A stretch of 64,000 nucleotides of DNA from Amoebophrya sp. A120 (lineage: Eukaryota > Sar > Dinophyceae > Syndiniales > Amoebophryaceae), in assembly GCA_905178155.1 (NCBI GenBank), contig CAJINV010000004.1, positions 814,629-878,628 of the forward strand, in the 5' to 3' direction. Shown piece by piece: positions 10,041 to 21,432 of this stretch. The number at the start of each line of letters is the position of its first letter. The first letter of the stretch is position 1. The notes below the pieces were generated by a model. That model searched no databases. It was not told the DNA's origin and saw nothing but the letters and a program-made list of their open reading frames with translations. The translations under genes were made by a program, and so were the position numbers.

Positions 10041-11279
10041 GCCTCGCCCCTGGTAGGACTTCTCGCTCCTTGTAGTGTTAGCGCCCCCTTTCCATCGCAA
10101 TGCGTTATATCTCGCCTCGGCAGGCACATGCACAGCTTGCGCCTGATAGAACTTCTTGCCCCTGGTAGGGCCTCTTGCTCCTGCTCCTGGTAGCACATAT
10201 GGGGCCCGCCTTCTAATACCCCTAACGCCCTGCCGGCAAAGACCTAGCCGCCCCGCCTTCGGAGAGCTAGCGAACAACCCCCACCGCTCCCAGGTTGGGT
10301 CCCTGCTATGGGTGTGACTGCGACCCCGGCAGGCCCCGGGCCGCCCCTTGTTGCTCTCGCGGCGCACCCGTTCCCGCCGGCCTGCGCCCCTTACGCCCCC
10401 GCTCCCCTAGCGCCCGCCCGGGAACGTCCAGGGGCCCTGTTTTTTCCCCCTGCGCCAGCCATTTTCTCCTTTGCACCAAAGCGGTGGAGGAAGCGTCCAC
10501 ACGCAATAAACAGACACGCTGGCGCAAGTAGCTGCCAAAATATGTCGCGGCCGTAAGTACGTATCGGGGGCATGTTGCCGCTATCTTGCGGCGACTAGGT
10601 CGAGGCCCGCTGCTCTCCGCCGCCCGCCCTCCCACCCAGGGGACAGCGGCGGCGCACTCCTGCAGCCAGTCTTTTGGAAGAAGACGGCCGCCGCCCTCCC
10701 CCGCGTGGGTGGGGGCAGGGTGGGTCAGGCCACCGACCGGGGGGGCCACGGGGCCGGGCGAGGGGGCAAGCGCCGTGCTCTGGGGGAAGCTAGCGCTAGC
10801 GCGCCAGTCAGCGGCTGTGCCCCAAACGCCCGAGCCAAGCTAGCAGCGCGGGCGAGGCGGCCCCGGGTCAGGGTCTCGGCTAGGATGAAAAAAATGGCGG
10901 GGCGCAGCACTTTCGTAAATATATAAGCAAGCCGGGAGGTAGCGCCCTGGCAGGCCGACTCTCCCCCCACCCCGGCCACCCATTGTGCCGCCCTCCGTCC
11001 CGGGTTTCGCTTGGTGGCGCGCCCCCTCGGCGCTAGTCAGCATGCAACCGCGCGGGCGGGCAGCGCAAGACTCGGGGCACGGTTGTTAGTTTCGAAAGCG
11101 CGCGGCCGCCGCCCCTGCGCTCCGTCCAGCCGTGTCACTTCGGCGCCATCCCGCCCAACATGCGCAAGGAAAACGGGTGGGCCTTACTCCCTCGCACGCT
11201 CGCCCCTAGCAGCGCCACTACGGCTACGCCCTTGGTAAGGCCTCTGCTCTTGTACCCCTCGCCCCCCGCGATGCCGCTT

Positions 11280-11540
11280 CGACTACGTCGACTGCTACCC
11301 CAACAACCTGAACCAACGCCGACTGCTACGCCTACTTCTACTTCCACGCCTACTCCCACGCCTACCGCTACGCCTGCCTCTACGCCTACTGCTGCGCCTA
11401 CTTCTGCGCCTACTTCTACGCCTACTTCTACGGCTACTCCCACGCCTACTTCTCCGCCTATTTCTACGCCTACTTCTACGCCTATGAATGCGCCTAGTTC
11501 TTCCCCTACTCCTGCGCCTACTTCTACGCCTGCTGCCGCG
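11280..11540. repeat. Degenerate 6/12-bp array (CCTACTTCTACG)
   Basis: Repeats of CCTACTTCTACG and close variants occupy about 260 bases. Read on the plus strand they give Thr/Pro/Ser dipeptides, inside a frame from ATG 11160 to 11633; on the minus strand they give Val/Gly/Glu. The plus frame ends with a Cys-rich hydrophobic tail. I consider it more likely repeat-derived than a gene. Confidence 0.65.
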
Positions 11541-11740
11541 TTTCTTGAGTTTTGCGCTTCCTTGTGCGCTTGCTTCATTCTAACTACCTCCGTGGCCACG
11601 GCGATGCCTCTGGCAGGGTGCGTTCGCAAATGACCCGGCTCCCGGCACTCGGCGCAGCCGACTTGCCCCCCCGTCCGCCCGTTAGGCCACTGAGGCTTTT
11701 TGATGCCGCGTTGGGTCAGTAGCCCCGGCGGAAGCTAGGG

Positions 11741-13136
11741 CCCATGGAATGTAGTCACTTTGCGTTTTCTTTGGGTCGGCTGTTTGCTTCATCCTTTCAA
11801 GCAACCGACCGCATGTGGACCAGGGACGGAGCGCATGAAAGTCTCCCGGGCTCCGTCCTCGAGGACTTCCATGCACTACATATCTACGGACGCTGCAAAA
11901 TCTACAAGCCTTTGAGTCAGCTCGTCTATGTTTCTATGGTCCCTCAATTATGAAGAAGTTGCCGCGCCGTTGTGCCAACACGGCGGCGCGAGTGCAACAT
12001 ATTTTTTCTTAGTCTCCGGACCACCCGTCGCCGTCATCGAAAAGATCAGTCGTCATAGATCTGTAGACAAGTCAGCAACGAAACAGCTATGCAGAGCTGC
12101 TGCTTTTCAGTTCGTTACAAAGCTAGCTACTTTAAGTAGTAGCTATCCTTTCGGCTGATTACGGACGCATGCGAAATGTACCTACCAAAATTTGCCATGC
12201 ACAAGGCGCAGTCCGGAGGCCCAGAAAATGAAAAGTTTTCAAATCACATCAAAAAATAATTGTTTTACCGCACCATATCTTTGTCCGCCTCTGCCGCCAT
12301 CTGTCGGGAGAGCTGCAGCGAAAGGATCAGGGTCTCGAAGAAGACTGGAGCTAGTAAGCTGAGGAGCTCAATTTCATCAAAGAGGCAAAAACCCCCGCCC
12401 AATCTTTTTTATATTTAAAGGAAGTCTCTGTCTCTATGTATAAGCGTGGCGGCCGTTTGTGTTTGAAGAGATGCGGACCCAATTATGCTGCTGGTGTAGT
12501 AGCAAAAGCAAGTCGCCCCGTGATCAGTATGACAGGAAGCAAATACTGCATGATTGCCCCATGGGATTACAATTACTAGCGACATGGCCAATGAAGATTC
12601 GCCTGTAAACGACTTGGCAGCGCGTGCATGTCTTTGCCTTTCTACTCTGAGAAGCACAGGCGCAAGGAAAATTCAACTTTCTCTTCCAAAGCCTCTGTCT
12701 TCCGGCTCTGAAGGTCTTCAGAAGACTCGAACTTTGCCTAAATTTCTTTTCGCATTCAGGATGGAAGGATCTAAGGAAAAAAACGAACAAAAAACACTCT
12801 TTAGAAGACCAAAAAGCTTTTCGATTTTGGTTTTCCGAAAACTCGGCTCCTCTGAAGGCGATAATACGAACTTTCAACCTTCAGAAGAACGCGAAACTCG
12901 CGCAAGAAACTCAAAAGGATCTATTTCTGTTAGTTCTTCTTTTCCTTTTTTCTCGACAGTCCTTGTCCTCTTTTTATTTTTGTCGTCGAATATCAAAGAA
13001 AAAGAGAAAGCAGCACAGCTCTGAAGTTGTTGCGGGGCTTTTTTTTTCTTCAGAGTGTGGGTTTTTTCTTCTTCTGTCTGAGTTTGGGCTTTTTTTTTAG
13101 CAGAAGATAGCTCTTCAGTAAGCTGCTCTTCAGATA
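11741..13136. other. Stretch with no supported gene
   Basis: Short frames only. A minus-strand Lys/Glu-rich frame at 12874-13179 (containing EELSSAKKKAQTQTEEEK) overlaps the 3' exon of the secreted protein gene in another phase. It could be a continuation after an unresolved splice, but no junction was found. Confidence 0.3.
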
Positions 13137-16100
13137 TTAGCCGTGGCTCAATTCTTGTTCTAGTTCTGTTGAAGAGCAAGAGTAGGCGTTTTCTTCTAAT
13201 CCACCAAAGCTTGCAGACGAAGGCGCTGCTTCAACAAGAACAGAAGAGTCTGCTATAGCAAAACAGCATCCCAGAGCGGTTTGTGTAGGCGCTGGCATAA
13301 ATTTTGCGAAGTGTCTCGACGCGTACTTAATTTCAGGGGAAGCGCAATTCCGCCAGGACCCACCTGGAACAGGCGGCGACGGTGACGCAATTTCGCTGAG
13401 TGCTCTTTTTTCTCGAAGTGACGCCGCCCGTGGTTCCACCATGCGCGAACTTTCATGGGCGTTTCGCTTTTCCGAAAGCTCCGATCCCGAACCAGACATT
13501 CGCGAAAAAGAAACTTCTTCTAAAGGGGTAAAATTTGCGCTTGCGCTTGCGGGCGCAATACCTAGAGAGGTATCGGCCGGGAGCCGGGCCTCGGTTGCGG
13601 AATGCCGACCGCGCCCCCGGCACTGAGTCGCCGCATGATGTAACTATGTGTCCACCACACAAAACTGCAAGAAGAAGTGTTAAATGTAAATCAATGACAA
13701 TGTCCTTGCTCCTCAGCGGTGCTGGTGCATGCCGCAAGGATTGGCTCATCTTACGTACACACACCACTACGTCGCAAGATATGAAATCAGTGTGGGGAGG
13801 GATTTTTTTTTCCGCGCAATAAATTTTCTTCGTTAACAACTGCGACTTGTTCGCGTCGTTTCCAGTCATTGATGTCAAAGCCGCTGTTAGGACGTTGGAG
13901 GGCGGCCCGCCCTGGCCATCTTGTACAACTAGTTGCTCTGCAAGGTAGTTGAGCCATTGCTGCACTTCCGGCAATTTTTGCTCGACCAACCTGTCAAGTA
14001 GCTTGCGACCGCGTTTGCGAACTTCTTCCGCTTGTTTCGCGTCCTCCGCCTTCTGATTTGATGAAAATCCGCTGAAGATCCGCTTGCCGATCCGACCGAC
14101 TGGTCCGAACAAAGTTGCGAGTGCTGCCTTTGGCCCACCTGCACTCGACTGCGCTTCTTGCAGAAAAGAAACAGGTCGTATCTGATGTCCTCCAGGATCT
14201 GGTGATGAAACAGGAGCGAGAGCAGGCACTAGGGACCCGGTAGAAGTTTCTTTCTGTTCTTGATGCTGACTCCCGATTACGTCTCCTGGCGGCGCGAGCG
14301 ACTCTTCTTTATTAATCCCAGAAGGTGGGGTGGAGCTTGAGGAACTCGCGACAGCGTTTGGCGCCGCGTTCGCCTTGTCCTCACCGGCTGTCGGCAACTC
14401 CAGATGGTTGCTCGGCGAAGATTCTTCACCTTGCTCTCGCTCGTCGCCCTGAAGCGCTTCCTTGATCTCTTCAAATACTTTCTTAGCTATATCTTCCGTG
14501 ACTTCGACGCCGTTTTTGAAAAAGGTTGCACGCGGCGTGTCCTGCGTGGTCGCACGGGATGGAAACTTCGCAGCTTTGTATGAAAAGTTCTGAATGGTGC
14601 GCTCATTGACTTTAGTTTCCGTGATCTTCGTTGGGAGTAGCTTTTTGACTAGTTGTTCGATTCGTTTTTCATTTTCTATTTCTGTACCTTTCCCGCCCAT
14701 CTCCATCTTCTTGCGTAGACCTTCCTTCTCTTCTTCGAGCTCTCCAGCGATGTAGTCCATCAGCTCTTCAGCGTCCTCCGGGGGTTGCAAGGCGTCCAGA
14801 AGGAAAGACGCGGCCACGTCCAGAATGAAATTCGCAAGCTCCTCGCGGAGCTCTTTGCGCTTCCCCTCAGGATCCGACTTGCTATCGAGCACAAACTGGA
14901 CGAAAGTCCTGTCCTGGTTTGGGCGACTTGTCTCTACAGCCACCTTCTCCAGTTTTGACCACTGCTCGTATGCTGCCTTCAGCTGTTCAAAGCTTGTGAT
15001 AACGCCGTTTACATTTTTTATGGCCAGCTGCTTCTGTTCTGGCAGCCCCGGCTCCTCGGGCGGTACTACGCCTCCTTTTTCTTTACTTTCGAATTTGATC
15101 CTGCTCTTGCTCTTGCTCTTGCTGGAAGGTCCTTTATCTTCCATAGATGTCCGTAGTCCCAGTATTTTGTCTAGATCACCTTGTGTTTTCCTCATCTCGG
15201 CTCCGTGTGCTTCTTGTTGTGGCATCGCCCCCCCGCTCCTTCTCCCGGTCTCTACAGCACTTCCGGGAGGGTTCGTGCTTTCGCTTGCCAATGCCGTTGC
15301 ACTTTCTGCAGTTTCCGGCGCTTGTGCTTGCTGCTGCGGCCCGGCGTTCTCAGCACCACGAGCGGTTGACGTAGGCGGCGTGGTGCGAATATGTGATTGG
15401 TCAGACGCGCTGGTCTTCGCTGCACTTCCTGTTGCTTCGGCCTCCTCGTCATTGCCCTCCCTTCCATCAGTAGAGCTAGGCACAAGAGCACTACTAGCAG
15501 ATGATGATGCCGAGGTTCTTGATGCTGAAGAGAAAGTTGAACTTGAACCGGTCTCGGCGGATGAAGCAGCAGGAGCCGCCGCCGCCGTGCTGCTGGAAGA
15601 CATGGCTGCAGGTGCAGGTGCTGTCCTGGACGCGCTTCCACTTTTTCCAGAGCCGTTCCCATTGTCGTCGTTCGAGATCACTTTTTCCTCGCGGTAGTTC
15701 CGGGCGGTGTGAGCAACACCTCCAGGCGGAGGGACAGCAGGATCCTCCTGCTGGTCTTGAGTCATCTGGCTGTTCTTGTCGTCGTCAGTATGCTGTTCCC
15801 CCACTGCTGTCCTCGCCGCTGTCGGAACTGGTGCTCGTCCACTGTGGCCGGTGACCAGCATCTCGCGCTCAAGATCACCATGCACTTCTTGGTCCTCGTG
15901 CTCGTCCGGGTCCGGGATGTTGCTGGGCGATGGTGAATTCGAAGCACCATCAGCGTGATGAACATGATCATCTTCATCATCGACAGGTAGAGCAGGTGGC
16001 GGATCTTGTTTGTCGATGATCCCCCCGGTGTCTTCTATTTGCAAGGAGTCCCGCCGTAACTCGGCCACTAAACCTGCGATGATGATGAAGATGATGTAGA

Positions 16101-18313
16101 TGTTATTTCCAAATCATCTGTTCATTGAACAAATTCGTGATGCAAAAGTTGACGAGCATCCAACATAGATGAAGCCCTACTGTTCCATCCAACACCACGG
16201 TACGTCTGCGTGCCATCAAGGCCATCAGGCTAAATATAAGCAGCAGAAGCTGTAGTTCTAGTTTAGAATTAGTACCAAATGCGTCCATCTCGTCTTCCGC
16301 GTCCAATGCAGCACTTCTTTTCGGTCCGGCCTCCTGCTGTCGCGGAGTACTATCCGACGTTGATTGAGCAGTCGACGCCGACTCTGGCGTCGCCCGGCCC
16401 CCGGCCGCTCCTGCTCCTGCTGTTTCGTCATCATCACCATTTCCGTGCGAGGCTTCACTTTCGACATCCAGTGGCTTTTTGTTACTTCGTTCCAAAGTTG
16501 AAGAAGTGGCAAACGCGTCGTTTAAATTCCCCTCCGGCCGTGCCGGAAGATCAACGCGCTCCACAACTGGTCCAGGCGGCTCGATGGCCGTTGGGCCGCG
16601 GTGCACTATCGCGGGCGTGGGGGGTTTTTCGTTGCCTTGAAGGCCCTCGTCGTGCTGATGATGATCACTTTCTTCGTGTCCAGCATGCTGACCAAGACCA
16701 TTTTGATCATGTGCAGCTGCTGCGACAACATCGTCCGCTACCACAGCTGCCAGCTCCTGCGCTTCTGGTTGTTGTTGATGCACGCCTGTCGATTGTTCGG
16801 CATCAGCCGGCGCAGCTGAGGGTTTTGAGGTCGAACTCGAACTCGCTACTGCTTTCGCCGGCGTGGTCCGATCCACAGCACTGGTCGGTGACGTACTACT
16901 CGTACTGCTGAAATCTGGCGCGGCAGCGGCACCTTCGGAGGATGCGGCGGAGGATTCATCGGACAGGAGTTGCAACTCGCCAACAGCGCCGAATAAGGTG
17001 TCCTGTCTCTGTTTTTCATCATCCGAAAAATGAGTTGCAGGTCGCTTTCCCACAGGACCGCGCTCTTGCCCCGCCGCATTCATTTTTTTCCTGTTCTCGG
17101 TTGCTCCATCGGTCTTTCCACCATCTCCACCAGCTTTCGCCACCGGTTTGTTCGCAGTAGAAGGCGGGCTTGTACCCGTCGTTTTTGTAGTACCTCCCCC
17201 GCCCCCGCCCGGGACTTGAGCTTGTGACGTGGAGGCAATTTTCTTTCCAGCCGGTGCTGGGTGAGCAGCACTAGCATCCGCATCCTTCTGGCGCGGCACG
17301 GTCAGCGTTTGGCCAGCTGCTGGTCCTACTTGATCATCGCTTACGCCCGCCTCCTGGTGCAGCGACAAGTGGTCTTCTGTGTTTGCAGCGACCCCTCGTC
17401 GTCCGCCGTCGGCAAAAAGAGCAGTAGTATGGCCAGATGGGGGTGCAGGTGTAGCTGTAGGTGCGGCAGGAGATGAACTTGAAGACCCTCCCGACAGTTC
17501 TTCTGTAGTCCTTGCGATAGCTGCGCCGGATCTGTCATCTTGCTTGTCTTCGACACTACTCAAAAACGAGGTTTGTTCCTCGTCATTTTTCTTCACGGCA
17601 GCATCTTCTGGTGCACCAGGGCCGAAAGCTTCATCGGTGGCAGTCGAAGTTCTTTGCGGTGAAGATGTTTCGTATCCTCGCGGGATATTCTCGGCTCCCG
17701 ATGCAGCTCCTCGTCCCGCGCTGACTTCATCTTCAGTCGTCGAGGTCGGCGAGCGCAGCATGCTTTTCTGGCCACTGTAAGCACTGTCATCTGCGCTACC
17801 AGCAGAAATTCCGTCGGTCGAATCCACGGCTGGAGCATCACCATTAGACAAGCTCCTTTCCGATTCCAGGGCCAAAGCCGACGTGCTCTTCGAAACATCT
17901 CGTCCAGCACCAGCTCCAGGTGGGTCGTTTTTACTACTTTCTATGGTACTCGAAGATGATGAAGCGGGTCGCTCTACTGCACTGATCCCACCTCCATGAC
18001 CACCTTCGTCCCAGCCGAACAGGGAAGCGAGCACTGAGGTGGTTACTGTAACCAGAGTTCTCGCGACGCTATCCTGGGGAGCCCCCGCGGCAAGCGCGCC
18101 GGGAGTCGAGCTTGTTTGCGCAAGGGAGCCTGCTTCTGCTGAAGTGCCGCGATTGCTGTCGCCCGACGATGAAGACGAAGAACCCAGCGAAGATGGCGGC
18201 CCCGGGTTCGACGTCTCCACCAAGGCGACTGTACGTCGGGGCTCGCGCCGCAACATTCTCTGCCGCGCGTCAACCAGCAGCATGCTGCACAACAGGACCA
18301 AGAAAAGCTTCAT
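13137..18313 (-). CDS. Large secreted Ser/Thr-rich protein, three exons
   Basis: The ATG at 18313 opens a strong signal peptide (MKLFLVLLCSMLLVDA, cleavage probably after A16). Proposed exons are 18313-16276, 16073-13755 and 13519-13137, joined by GT-AG introns (GTACTAAT...CATCGCAG and GTAAGATG...CCCCTTTAG). All junctions stay in frame and give 1579 residues. Most of the protein is low-complexity Ser/Thr/Ala/Glu, likely unstructured and possibly glycosylated. A more ordered helical segment lies in exon 2 (ITSFEQLKAAYEQWSKLEKV; FILDVAASFLLDALQPPEDA), and RIGKRIFSGF with a helical block follows near its end. The frame is open for 300 codons upstream of the signal peptide (to 19213, no ATG at its start), so a longer N-terminus cannot be excluded. 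Exon 3 is the least certain. No homologous family was recognised; a surface or secreted parasite protein is only a guess. Confidence 0.5.
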
Positions 18314-19275
18314 CACATTTTTGCTAGCTGGGGAAAATAAACCCGCCCAAGAGGTAGAAGAAGCAGGCATGACGCTCAACATCTCCCCGGTGCCGCGTGC
18401 CGCATTTTTCTTGCCGAGCGTGCTGGTCCCGGCCACGACTTCCGTAGCGGGTCCCCGGGAGATGGCCGGATGTTGATCTCCAAGCACATGTCTTACTGAG
18501 CGCTCTTCATCATCTTCGTGAGTGCTATGAGTGCTGCGTTTACTGTTCTTCTTTTTGTTTCTCTTCCGGTTTTTGTAGCTCAGCCCCTTCTGGTTTGTCG
18601 TTGTTGTTCTTTCTCCCCGCTGCATAACCTCGTCCTTCCCTTCGACAGATGAAGCAGCACTAGGTAGATGAGCCGTGCTGGTGGTAAGAGACGGCGCGCC
18701 AGCAGGTGGACGTAGCCCAGAAGTAGTTGCTGGTGGACTGTTCGGTCGCAGTACTGACGACAGTACAGTACTAGCCACTTCTGTAGAGCGATTGGACCCG
18801 CCACCGCTTTGGGTGGACGTGGAGGTCCCAGTCGCACAACTTGTGGTGATCTTGTGTCGCAGAACCTCCTCTGAACAAGTTGTAGACGCGCAGTCTTCGC
18901 TTCTGGTAAAAAAGTTGCTAGCACGCGAGCAACTGGATGCGATGGTGCGAGTCACGAACTCGGGACAAAAGCTCCTGGAGCAGCTCTTCATCGAAAAGCG
19001 CGCGGCTCTTGTCAATGCAGCTGTCATAATGTTGGATGAAAGTTGTCGCTCAGTAGAAGCCTGCAGTCGTCCCTCATCTACTTCACGTTGCGTGGTGGCG
19101 GAGGTGCTGCTCGACGCATCCTTGACACTACGCTGTTGCTCTGGTGGGGGCGTGACGTCCTGCGTAGAGCAACGGGCTGTTGTAGTCGTTGGAGCTCCAG
19201 CGGTGGAGGACAAGCTAGATTTATTCTTGGCGTCATCTTTTATTTACAGCTTGGACGCCCATGAGATATAGGGGC

Positions 19276-20336
19276 GGTGAATTTCAAGTGATTTTAGAGG
19301 TGGCGTAGAATCGCGGGGCCGGTCTTTCGGGTGGTTATGGTTCACGGGGCAAGGGCTAGCACAAATAGAGGTGATGGCGACACGGGGCTCGTCACCACGG
19401 CTCCCTCACATTGATTGCAATCCCCGTCCCGGCAACGCCCAACCGACCACATTTTTCCGCGTCTTTTTTCGCGAGGCAAGTCTTTTGGTGGTTTCATGAC
19501 TTTCTCCCTGCTTTCTCCACAGTTCAACTTCAACGTTTTAATTTTGGACAACAAAATCGCAAAAAAACGGCACTGCCATCGGGAAAAGCTTTCATTTAAA
19601 CATCATTCCCCATGGTATGATGAGGATGCATCTTTTGCTAAAAATCACCGATGTGGAGTGCCGTGCTGTTTCGCCCCAAAAACCAGCTTTAAAGTACCCC
19701 CTTTACCGATGGTATGCTGCGATCGGTGAATTTGGCGGTGAATTTAGAAATTGGTGGGCGGTGAATTTAGGAAATTTTTGCAATTTCCTAAATTCACCCC
19801 GACCTGATTCTGGATTCCAGACCATCACCAAATCAACACTCATTTTGCATTCATTTCTAAATTCACCGGAGTCGGAAAACCACACTCAAAACGATCGCCG
19901 CGCATTTGCTTCAGAAAATGCGAAACATTTGGCGCATGCACGCACAAATACAAAACCAACAAAATGCAAGCAGCACGCCACAAGGGCAGGCGAGGCATTG
20001 AATTGCTATGACTTCTTGCCGCAGCAGAAGGCGTGTGACAGATCAGGCGCCCGAGCCCGACAAGCCATCCGAAGCACTCAGAAAACAAAAATAACTGCGC
20101 GAAGCTATTTCGCAACCCATCATCCTAGGGGTGGGGCGCTGACAATGCAACTACACACTGAGGCGCCCCATCCCGGCCTTTTCTTTGCTGGAAAAATTCC
20201 GCCACCACCGGAAGCCTTTTGGAACTTACGTCGCTACGACTATTCCATCGGGTGGATGTCGATAATTCCGGGAGAAAATATTCGCAGCGCCACCTATCAA
20301 ATTCTTGCAGACCCCTAAAATCACGCGAAATTCACC
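19276..20336. mobile_element. 1.06-kb element with terminal inverted repeats
   Basis: The left end GGTGAATTTCAAGTGATTTT (then AGAGG) is matched by the reverse complement of the right end (GGTGAATTTCGCGTGATTTT, then AGGGG). No obvious target-site duplication was found. The interior has further GTGAATTT motifs and a perfect hairpin but no transposase-like frame, so it would be a non-autonomous element. Its ends differ from the TATC/TATG introner ends. It lies between two genes, finishing ten bases from the stop codon of the 20347-21432 gene. Confidence 0.65.
19760..19798. repeat. Perfect 17-bp hairpin
   Basis: GGTGAATTTAGGAAATT (19760-19776) and its exact reverse complement (19782-19798) are separated by five bases. 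The arm begins with the same GGTGAATTT as the termini of the surrounding element, suggesting an internal or nested pair of ends. Confidence 0.85.
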
Positions 20337-20346
20337 ACAGAGAAAT

Positions 20347-21432
20347 CTAATGGCCATCCAAGCTGTAATCTTTTATTGGATTAGTCCCTCTACTTTCTTC
20401 AGATGACTTTGCTTTCTCGTCCGGTAGGACACTTTTTATCGTTCCTGTCCCTGCTGTCTGCGTCCGCTCCGTCGAGAATGCGGATTGCAGTCTGGTGCTG
20501 GTTGAGCTCCTCCTCCTCGTCGATACTGATGATTCCCCTTGTTCTTCCGCTTTCGCTTCATCTACTGCGATTTGCACTACCGGGAACTCGACCACGTCAC
20601 AGCTTTTTCTTCGTTGGTGATCCGCCGAGCTCGAAGGTTGTTGCACTGCGACAGCGTCTGCGTCTAATGAAGAAGAAGGTGTGCATACAATGCCCCCGCT
20701 GCCCATATTGCTACTTCTACTGATGCTCATCCCCCTCGGCCCTTTATTTCCCTTTTTACCTTGTTTATCTTTATGCTTTCTACTACTGCGCGCGCCGGAC
20801 TGCTTCTTGTCGTCGTGCCTTGACGCTCCCAGCACCGGCGGCTTCACTTTATTTCCCTCATGTGGCGCTGGCGGGGGACAAGCTCGCTGTGTTTCATCCT
20901 TCTTCACCTCAACCAAATGCTCCACAAGTGCGTCCTCAAACGCATGATCTTCTTCTTCGCCTTTCCCATACTCACACCCGCCACGTCGCGCTTGATTTTT
21001 CCGGCGTGCCGACGTGTGAAGTAGATGACCTGTGGATCCTGATCCAGCACGAAGAAGATTATTTCTGTGGTCACCTCGTCCAATACCTCCGCTGTTCCTT
21101 TTACCACAGCAAAGTCGCGCAATTGCTGTCCGCGCGTGAACGAGCAGGCTGCTGACGAGCTCGCGCAGCGACTCCAGCAGACTCGCAAACAGCCAGAAGA
21201 AAACTTCATAGAGTCGGGCAAGTACCCTTTTCGCAAAGTGGAGACTCGCAACTGAGTTTCGCTCCTGTGTTCGGCCGCGCGCGCCTAGGGATTCGCGTGC
21301 TCGTGCTTCGCTCTTGTTGTAGTTGCGCACCATGATCTTCTTGAACTTGATGAAGAGCGCCGCGAAAAAGAAGCAAGTGCCTTGTTGAGCTGTGCCGGTT
21401 TCCAGGTGGTAGCGACTTCTAACACGATAGTC
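20347..21432 (-). CDS. Hypothetical basic protein with hydrophobic segments, 3' exon
   Basis: The exon begins after a good acceptor (CCTTTCCTTCGCAG, ending 21433) and reads DYRVRSRYHLETGTAQQG, then a hydrophobic stretch CFFFAALFIKFKKIM, to the stop at 20347 (361 codons in phase 0). A Met at 21333 could serve as a start, but the frame is open before it. A second hydrophobic or amphipathic region (LYEVFFWLFASLLESLRELV) follows. The C-terminal half is Ser-rich and basic (SSRKHKDKQGKKGNKG) and probably disordered. It may be membrane-associated. The upstream exon was not found. No family was recognised. Confidence 0.5.
   Translation of the reverse strand, partial: DYRVRSRYHLETGTAQQGTCFFFAALFIKFKKIMVRNYNKSEARARESLGARGRTQERNSVASLHFAKRVLARLYEVFFWLFASLLESLRELVSSLLVHARTAIARLCCGKRNSGGIGRGDHRNNLLRAGSGSTGHLLHTSARRKNQARRGGCEYGKGEEEDHAFEDALVEHLVEVKKDETQRACPPPAPHEGNKVKPPVLGASRHDDKKQSGARSSRKHKDKQGKKGNKGPRGMSISRSSNMGSGGIVCTPSSSLDADAVAVQQPSSSADHQRRKSCDVVEFPVVQIAVDEAKAEEQGESSVSTRRRSSTSTRLQSAFSTERTQTAGTGTIKSVLPDEKAKSSEESRGTNPIKDYSLDGH

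Larger units (their letters stand above)
9480..11740. other. GC-rich repeat island
   Basis: The base composition shifts sharply to GC-rich. Long open frames appear on both strands and in several phases, which is the signature of GC-rich repeats rather than genes. It holds a hairpin cluster (9696-9776), a 19-bp array (9777-10040) and a Thr/Pro-type array (11280-11540). The remaining parts (10040-11280) are simple GC-rich sequence without a convincing gene. Confidence 0.6.

Noticed and set aside
9592-10367. Overlapping open frames on both strands rich in LAPRSTSCPSQ or CEGQDVLRGAR repeats
   Set aside because: A 19-bp array opens every phase. There is no start context, no family and no single favoured strand.
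11160-11633. A Thr/Pro-rich secreted-looking plus-strand protein
   Set aside because: It is built from a degenerate CCTACTTCTACG array in a GC-rich island, on the opposite strand to all genes. It could not be separated from repeat translation.
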